Assembly: GCA_964450955.1 (NCBI GenBank)
Contig: CAYVFI010000033.1
Span: 9,309-73,308 of the forward strand
DNA length: 64,000 nt
DNA from: CAYNWT01 sp964450955
Lineage (GTDB): Bacteria > Planctomycetota > Planctomycetia > Planctomycetales > Planctomycetaceae
Direction: 5' to 3'
In this document: positions 59,290 through 64,000 of the stretch, piece by piece
Layout of the letters: the number at the start of each line of letters is the position of its first letter
Position numbering within the stretch: position 1 is the stretch's first letter
Translations under genes and position numbers: made by a program
Notes under the pieces: generated by a model
Seen by the model: only the letters and a program-made list of their open reading frames with translations
What the model was told of the DNA's origin: nothing
Databases searched by the model: none

Positions 59290-61611
59290 ATGAGCATTGT
59301 TCGCGTGGCAATCGGATTTCTGACTGGTGTCGCGATGTGCGGCTGGCTGGTTACTCCGGCCTGTGGTCAGGACGATGCGTTCTTCGAAAAACAAGTTCGC
59401 CCGATCCTGGTGACACACTGTTACAAGTGCCACGCGGGAGCGAATTCTCGTGGCGGATTAAGACTCGACACACGCGCGGGGTGGCAGAAGGGTGGCGACA
59501 CCGGGCCGGCCGTCGTACCGGGGAAACCAGATGAGTCGTTGTTGATGCAGGCGGTTCGCTACCACGACACCGATCTGCAGATGCCGCCGCCTGACGCAGG
59601 CGGCAGGCTGACTGACGCGGAAATCGATGCACTCGAAAAGTGGGTGCGGCTGGGAGCGCCAGATCCGCGCGAGTCTGTCGAATCGATCGGCGGGATGAGC
59701 GTGGAAGCAGCGAAGTCTTGGTGGGCGTTCCAACCGTTGCCAAAAGCTCGCGGCCGGGCGTCGGCTGCTGCGATTGACCGGTTCCTCGATGAGAAACTCA
59801 GACAGCAAGGTATCGCTTCCGTTGCTCAGGCCGACAAGCGAACGCTGATTCGCCGCGCGACGTTTGATTTGACGGGACTTCCGCCGACGCCGAAGGACGT
59901 GGAGACGTTTGTCGCAGATGGCTCTGCCGCAGCGTTCGCGACGTTAGTCGATCGATTGCTTGCGTCGCCCCAATACGGTGTTCGCTACGGACGGCACTGG
60001 CTGGATGTGGTTCGGTACGCGGATACGGCGGGGGAGAACTCGGACAGGCCGCTGCCACACGCGTGGCGGTACCGTAACTGGGTGATCGACAGTTTCAATC
60101 GCGACGTGCCGTTCGATGAGTTTACAAAGCTACAACTGGCCGGCGACATTCTTCGCGCACAGGAACCGCAGGATCGCAAAGCCGAAGGAATTGTGGCAAC
60201 CGGCTACCTGGCCGTTGCGCGGCGGTTCGGTCATGACATCGATCACAACTTGCATCTGCTGTACGAGGATGTCATCGACAACCTTGGCAAAAGCTTCCTC
60301 GGCCTGACCACCGGTTGCGCGCGGTGTCATGATCACAAGTACGACCCGATTAGCGCTGAAGACTACTACGCGATTGCCGGCATCTTTGATTCGACTCGGT
60401 TTGCGTTTCCGGGATGCGAACCGCGTAGTCAGCCGTACGATCTGGTTCCGCTTATTCCGGCCATGGAGGTGGATGCGATCACGAAGGCGGCAAAGCGGAG
60501 TGGTTCGAAGCCAGTGATTCCGGTTGCCTATGCGGTCGCGGAGAAGGAACCGCACGACATGCAGCTGCAGCAGGGTGGCGATCCTGAACGGCGAGGCGAT
60601 ATGGTTCCTCGGCGCTGGCTGTCGGTGTTTGGCGGTCAACCACTGCCGTCAAACGCTGGTAGTGGTCGACGTGAGTTGGCCGGCTGGATTAGTCAGCATC
60701 CGTTGTTTGCTCGTGTTGTTGTGAACCGTGTGTGGCAGTGGCATTTTGGAACCGGTCTGGTTGCGACGTCCAACGATTTCGGTTCGCGCGGTGCGGCGCC
60801 CAGTCATCCGGAGTTGTTGGACTGGTTGGCTTCGCACTTTGTTGCGAGTGGACACCGTGTGAAGACTCTGCACCGATTGATCATGAACACAAAGGCGTAC
60901 CAACGGTCGAGCGGCAATGCACTCGATCCGAACAACCGCTGGCTGGCGCGGTTCTCTAGGCGCCGACTGAGTGCGGAAGAGATTCGGGATAGTCTTCTGT
61001 TTGTGTCTGGTCAGCTGGACCAGGAACCGGGTGAAGCTCATCCGTTCCCGAAAGAGGAGACGTGGAAGTTCACTCAGCACGCGCCGTTCAACGCTGTTTA
61101 CGACACCAACAAACGCAGCGTGTACTTGATGGTGCAACGTCAGCGGCGGCATCCGTTTCTCGCTTTGTTTGATGGAGCAGACCCAAATTCCAGCACCGGA
61201 CGGCGGCAGGTGACGACGGTGCCCACGCAGGCGCTGTACTTTCTGAACGATCCGTTCTTTCATAAGCAGGCGAATGGTTTGGCGGAACGGTTGGAGAGAA
61301 CCGCCAGTACTTGGGGCCTCCGAGCCCCAAGCGCCAGTGACTCGCCGGTCTCGGGAGGCGAGGAACCGACGAACACTCGTGATCCACGCGATCGAGAAAA
61401 CGAAGACAACCCTGCTTGGGGCTCGGAGGCCCCAAGTACAGAGGCGTGGCTGACTGCTGCATTTCGAGTTGTGTTTCAACGCGTTCCCGCTGCGAATGAA
61501 GTGAAGTCGGCGCAGCAGTTCTTCGACAAATATCCGGGCAGCCAGGCCGACAAGCAACGTGCGTATGTTCGCGTGTTGCTGGCCAGCAGTGAGTTCATCT
61601 ACGTAGAGTGA
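59290..61611 (+). CDS. PSCyt1-DUF1549-DUF1553 cytochrome-type protein
   Basis: A 773-residue exported protein of the large planctomycete family. Order: signal peptide (ending CGQDD), PSCyt1 with the heme motif CYKCH (44-48), DUF1549 (IDRFLDEKLRQQGIA...RRATFDLTGLPPTP) with a second CxxCH (GCARCHDHKYDP), then DUF1553 (ELAGWISQHPLFARVVVNRVWQWHFGTG, KTLHRLIMNTKAYQRSS). It is slightly short, having no carbohydrate-binding module in between. ATG 59290 gives the signal peptide. Near residues 673-717 the translation runs through a REPIN-like repeat. The stop overlaps the DUF1501 start (TGATG); the pair is a standard planctomycete unit, probably for polysaccharide breakdown, but the reaction is unknown. 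Confidence 0.92.
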   Translation: MSIVRVAIGFLTGVAMCGWLVTPACGQDDAFFEKQVRPILVTHCYKCHAGANSRGGLRLDTRAGWQKGGDTGPAVVPGKPDESLLMQAVRYHDTDLQMPPPDAGGRLTDAEIDALEKWVRLGAPDPRESVESIGGMSVEAAKSWWAFQPLPKARGRASAAAIDRFLDEKLRQQGIASVAQADKRTLIRRATFDLTGLPPTPKDVETFVADGSAAAFATLVDRLLASPQYGVRYGRHWLDVVRYADTAGENSDRPLPHAWRYRNWVIDSFNRDVPFDEFTKLQLAGDILRAQEPQDRKAEGIVATGYLAVARRFGHDIDHNLHLLYEDVIDNLGKSFLGLTTGCARCHDHKYDPISAEDYYAIAGIFDSTRFAFPGCEPRSQPYDLVPLIPAMEVDAITKAAKRSGSKPVIPVAYAVAEKEPHDMQLQQGGDPERRGDMVPRRWLSVFGGQPLPSNAGSGRRELAGWISQHPLFARVVVNRVWQWHFGTGLVATSNDFGSRGAAPSHPELLDWLASHFVASGHRVKTLHRLIMNTKAYQRSSGNALDPNNRWLARFSRRRLSAEEIRDSLLFVSGQLDQEPGEAHPFPKEETWKFTQHAPFNAVYDTNKRSVYLMVQRQRRHPFLALFDGADPNSSTGRRQVTTVPTQALYFLNDPFFHKQANGLAERLERTASTWGLRAPSASDSPVSGGEEPTNTRDPRDRENEDNPAWGSEAPSTEAWLTAAFRVVFQRVPAANEVKSAQQFFDKYPGSQADKQRAYVRVLLASSEFIYVE
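61307..61439. repeat. REPIN-like element inside the DUF1553 gene
   Basis: A perfect 26-base inverted repeat (61307-61332 and 61414-61439, GTACTTGGGG... and its complement ...CCCCAAGTAC) flanks 81 bases. Each arm is itself a hairpin (CTTGGGGC...GCCCCAAG, 8-pair stem, 6-base loop), the architecture of two inverted REP sequences (a REPIN). It is translated in frame as TWGLRAPS...WGSEAPS, and the following DUF1553 tail remains in frame. Confidence 0.88.
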
Positions 61612-63005
61612 TGATGGGAAACTCCAGTCCAACTCGGCGATGCTTTCTGCAATCCGCAGTGACGGGGACGGCTCTGTTTCCAGGTATAATGCAGCAGCTA
61701 CTGGCAGCCGAAGGCGACCCGTTTGCACAAAGAGAACCGCACCACACGCCGCGCGCGAAGAACGTGATTTTTCTGTTCATGACCGGTGGAGTCTCACACG
61801 TCGATACGTTCGATCCGAAGCCAAACCTGGTTCGTGATCACGGCAAGGAAATTGAACTTGATCATCCGGAAACGAAAGCGCGTGACGACTACAGGCACCT
61901 TTACCTGAAGCGGCCGCAATGGAGCTTCCGGCCTTACGGCGAATGTGGCACCGAAGTTAGCGAACTGTTTCCGCATGTCGGCAGCTGTATGGATGACATC
62001 GCATTGATTCGATCGATGCATACGGGGCACTCGAACCACTACAACGCGACGCTTGGCATGCACACCGGTTCGTACAACGTCGCGCGGCCAAGTATTGGGT
62101 CGTGGGTGAGTTATGGGCTGGGTACGATGAACCAGAATCTGCCGGGGTTCGTTGTAATCGCCCCGCGGCAGACTTATGCGGGAACGCAAGTGTATGCCAG
62201 CGACTTCCTGCCAGGCGCTCATCAGGGAACACTGGTAGTGCCGGGCGTGGAACCAGTGGCGAACGTGAAGCCGGTCACGACGCGAGACCGACAAATGTTG
62301 GAACTCGCAGCGATTCGCCGGTTCAACGCGGCGCACCTTCGAGCACGCGGAACCGACCCACAACTATCCGCGCGGTTGAAGTCGTTCGAAACGGCGTTTG
62401 GGATGCAGATGGCGGTTCCGGATGCGTTCGACTTCAGCAAGGAATCGGCGGCAACGTTCGCTTCGTATGGGCTGCAGCCTGGCCAGACAGCGGGCTTTGG
62501 CTGGCAGTGCCTGGCGGCTCGCCGGTTGATCGAACGTGGCGTTCGATTCGTTGAGCTCATCGATACAGGTTCGTCCAACAACTGGGACGCGCACGGCGAC
62601 ATGATGACTCATGTTTCACTGGCAAAGAACGTGGATCAACCCATCGCCGCGCTGCTGCGCGATTTGAAACAGCGTGGGATGTTGGAAGACACGCTGGTCG
62701 TCTGGACCAGCGAGTTCGGCCGCACGCCGTTCAACAACAGTGCCGATGCAAAGGGACGCGAACATCACCCGTGGGCGTTTAGTTCATGGATGGCCGGTGC
62801 CGGGATCAAGCCAGGCATCGTGCATGGAGCAACCGACGAACACGGACTCCGCGCGGTTGAGAATCCGGTTCACATGCATGACTTCCATGCAACGATTTTG
62901 CACCTGATGGGTTTCGATCACGAACGGCTGACTTATCGTCACGCGGGTCGCGATTATCGCCTGACAGATGTTGCCGGTGATGTGGTGTCAGAACTGATTT
63001 CGTAG
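61611..63005 (+). CDS. DUF1501 Tat-exported protein
   Basis: A 464-residue DUF1501 protein, the constant partner of DUF1549/DUF1553 genes. The Tat-type signal is TRRCFLQSAVTG (about 7-18). The sulfatase-like (alkaline-phosphatase fold) body shows NVIFLFMTGGVSHVDTFDPKP, SMHTGHSNHYNATLGMHTGS and the C-terminal LVVWTSEFGRTP with AKGREHHP. The catalytic Cys of sulfatases is not used in this family. ATG 61611 overlaps the upstream stop (TGATG); ATG 61614 is equally possible. Confidence 0.93.
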   Translation: MMGNSSPTRRCFLQSAVTGTALFPGIMQQLLAAEGDPFAQREPHHTPRAKNVIFLFMTGGVSHVDTFDPKPNLVRDHGKEIELDHPETKARDDYRHLYLKRPQWSFRPYGECGTEVSELFPHVGSCMDDIALIRSMHTGHSNHYNATLGMHTGSYNVARPSIGSWVSYGLGTMNQNLPGFVVIAPRQTYAGTQVYASDFLPGAHQGTLVVPGVEPVANVKPVTTRDRQMLELAAIRRFNAAHLRARGTDPQLSARLKSFETAFGMQMAVPDAFDFSKESAATFASYGLQPGQTAGFGWQCLAARRLIERGVRFVELIDTGSSNNWDAHGDMMTHVSLAKNVDQPIAALLRDLKQRGMLEDTLVVWTSEFGRTPFNNSADAKGREHHPWAFSSWMAGAGIKPGIVHGATDEHGLRAVENPVHMHDFHATILHLMGFDHERLTYRHAGRDYRLTDVAGDVVSELIS

Positions 63006-63070
63006 AAGCCTCACGAAGGATAGCAATACAAGATTCTTCGGACGTGAACGCAGCTTCCATAGTCGGCGTG

Positions 63071-63237
63071 GCGAAAGTAGCCATCACGCTCTGTCGTGAT
63101 GAGCCGCGCAGAGGTCCCGTCCAATGAAGAGGCTTTGGTCACCCGAAGTGCCACCACCCAAGTCAGGAATCTGTAAGTAGCTTCTGTAAGCGGCTTCTGT
63201 CGTGACACGTCACGACAGAGCGTGGCGGCGACTTTGC
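63071..63237. repeat. MITE-like element with terminal inverted repeats
   Basis: A non-coding 167-base segment in the gap between the DUF1501 gene and the zinc-ribbon/GYF gene. Its ends (63071-63098 and 63211-63237) are inverted repeats matching at about 24 of 27 positions, with 14 bases identical (CACGCTCTGTCGTG). Inside the right end there is a near-perfect hairpin (63196-63219, 11 pairs, 2-base loop). No transposase is encoded, so it would need one in trans. Confidence 0.75.
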
Positions 63238-63274
63238 GTGCGGCGTCTCTTCGGCACCAGGATTCGCGGAAAGC

Positions 63275-63682
63275 TTAACCGCTAAGCTTCACGACATCAG
63301 AGGCGGAAACGGCCTCTCCCCACGGATCGTAGACAAGGTCTGATTCAAGAATCTCACCGTCCATGATTTTCGATCTGATTTCTAGTCGGGTAAATGGTCC
63401 CGACTCGTTGCCGTCGACGCGAGTGTACCAGCCAAGGCGATCCATGAGCGATGGTCCGTACAAACGAGCTGTCTTGTTGCAGTTAAAGCAGTGCCGAAAC
63501 GTAGAATTCGCATCGCCCAACACCACCGACATCTCGCCGCACCGGCTGCATGGGGCTGCCAGCGATTCGTTGTCTTCGGCGACGTATGAACATGCTTCGC
63601 ACCGCCAAGCCGCGCCGGAACACAGATCATCAACGTGACTTGAGAACCCTGGCTTTCGACATTTTGGGCAAATCTGTTTCAC
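63275..63682 (-). CDS. Zinc-ribbon protein with GYF_2 domain
   Basis: A 135-residue protein. Two Cys pairs form an N-terminal ribbon (QICPKCRKPGF...WRCEAC, about 4-35), followed by further CSRCG and HCFNCN pairs, so possibly two ribbons. The C-terminal half is a GYF_2 domain (GWYTRVDGNESGPFTRLEIR, then DGEILESDLVYDPWG). The GTG start at 63682 is decided by a strong AAGGAGGA site five bases upstream; a longer frame to 63718 would place that site inside the gene. GYF_2 domains often sit at the N-terminus of planctomycete membrane proteins, but no helix is present here. Probably a protein-binding adaptor. Confidence 0.75.
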   Translation of the reverse strand: MKQICPKCRKPGFSSHVDDLCSGAAWRCEACSYVAEDNESLAAPCSRCGEMSVVLGDANSTFRHCFNCNKTARLYGPSLMDRLGWYTRVDGNESGPFTRLEIRSKIMDGEILESDLVYDPWGEAVSASDVVKLSG

Positions 63683-64000
63683 GCAAGTCCTCCTTCGGTA
63701 AGCGGTAGGCTGCCCCACCTGACACGTCGCGACCTAACCATCTCGCGAGCGTACAATACCACGAACTGATGTCATCCGTCACCGTTCATCAGGCGGGCGT
63801 TGAAGGATTGCGAGGGTGTCCTGTTTCAGATATCGAATTCTTCCGTGCGACGTCACGGCGGAACGTGACGGCTACTTCGCATGCTCGCCGTCCGTCAGGC
63901 AGAGCCTAACGTACCTTCACTTTGTTGTTCCCTGTGACACCTTTGTTGTTCCCAGTGCTTGAGTTCGCCGTAGTGGTACGACTATCGATAGATGTCAGGC
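63683..64000. other. Right-edge intergenic region
   Basis: Apart from the repeat arm at 63845-63881 this 318-base stretch holds no gene I can support. A 13-base direct repeat, CTTTGTTGTTCCC, occurs at 63920-63932 and 63941-63953. No terminator or RNA gene was seen before the window ends. Confidence 0.5.
63845..63881. repeat. Diverged arm of the 63071 repeat family
   Basis: GTGCGACGTCACGGCGGAACGTGACGGCTACTTCGC matches the right end of the 63071-63237 element in order and orientation with scattered changes, and keeps its hairpin (CGTCAC/GTGACG). It sits alone, so it is a partial or decayed copy of the same family. Confidence 0.6.

Overview
The window comes from a planctomycete (phylum Planctomycetota, most likely Planctomycetales). 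The evidence is the gene families present: a DUF1559 pseudopilin-like protein, a PSCyt1/DUF1549/DUF1553 cytochrome-type protein paired with a DUF1501 Tat-exported protein, Gfo/Idh/MocA proteins with Tat signals, a MoxR/DUF58/BatA cluster, and several very large secreted beta-rich proteins. Base composition looks moderately GC-rich (by eye). No tRNA, rRNA, CRISPR array, integrase or transposase was found, so most of this looks like ordinary chromosome. The species cannot be named from the sequence alone.

Layout. 1-2277 (-): secreted beta-rich protein cut by the left edge. 2607-4439 (+): UbiD-family decarboxylase. 4468-6052 (-): small unknown, Uma2-family protein and a nuclease-like lipoprotein. 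6068-11171 (-): overlapping tetR-MFP-RND efflux operon. 11324-12769 (+): DUF493 protein and aminotransferase. 13039-14133 (+): DUF1559 protein with a clear terminator. 14266-18593 (+): zinc-ribbon membrane protein, hisH, hisA, a PhyH-type dioxygenase and queG. 18649-21713: membrane zinc-ribbon protein (-), degenerate sulfatase-like protein (+), DUF4261-like protein (-).

21924-39696 (+) is the centrepiece: eleven genes over 17.8 kb, nearly all overlapping by 1-35 bases, with one gap of 27 bases. It starts with a MoxR AAA+ ATPase, a DUF58 protein and two membrane vWA proteins. It continues through a DUF4175-like membrane protein, a Q-rich repeat protein, an unknown secreted protein and an NPCBM-domain protein. 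It ends in three consecutive trypsin-like (HtrA-type) paralogues. Their catalytic triad decays step by step: intact, then Ser to Glu, then all three residues replaced. The last one is fused to two PDZ domains and an alpha/beta-hydrolase domain. The layout suggests an envelope-located assembly or quality-control system driven by MoxR/vWA proteins, with one working protease and two sensor or scaffold pseudoproteases. That function is inference.

39826-50218 (-): uppP, two giant secreted/membrane beta-rich proteins coupled by ATGA (the 1777-residue one looks like a fusion of two units), and an inositol-monophosphatase-family enzyme. 50639-54464 (+): a partial Tad (type IVc) pilus/secretion cluster. 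54486-57805 (-): small unknown, FAD oxidoreductase (PYROXD2/CrtI-like) and Gfo/Idh/MocA oxidoreductase. 57996-63005 (+): zinc-ribbon membrane protein, then the PSCyt1-DUF1549-DUF1553 / DUF1501 pair. The DUF1553 gene carries a 133-bp REPIN-like palindromic element translated in frame. 63071-64000: a MITE-like element, a zinc-ribbon + GYF_2 gene (-) and a diverged arm of the same repeat.
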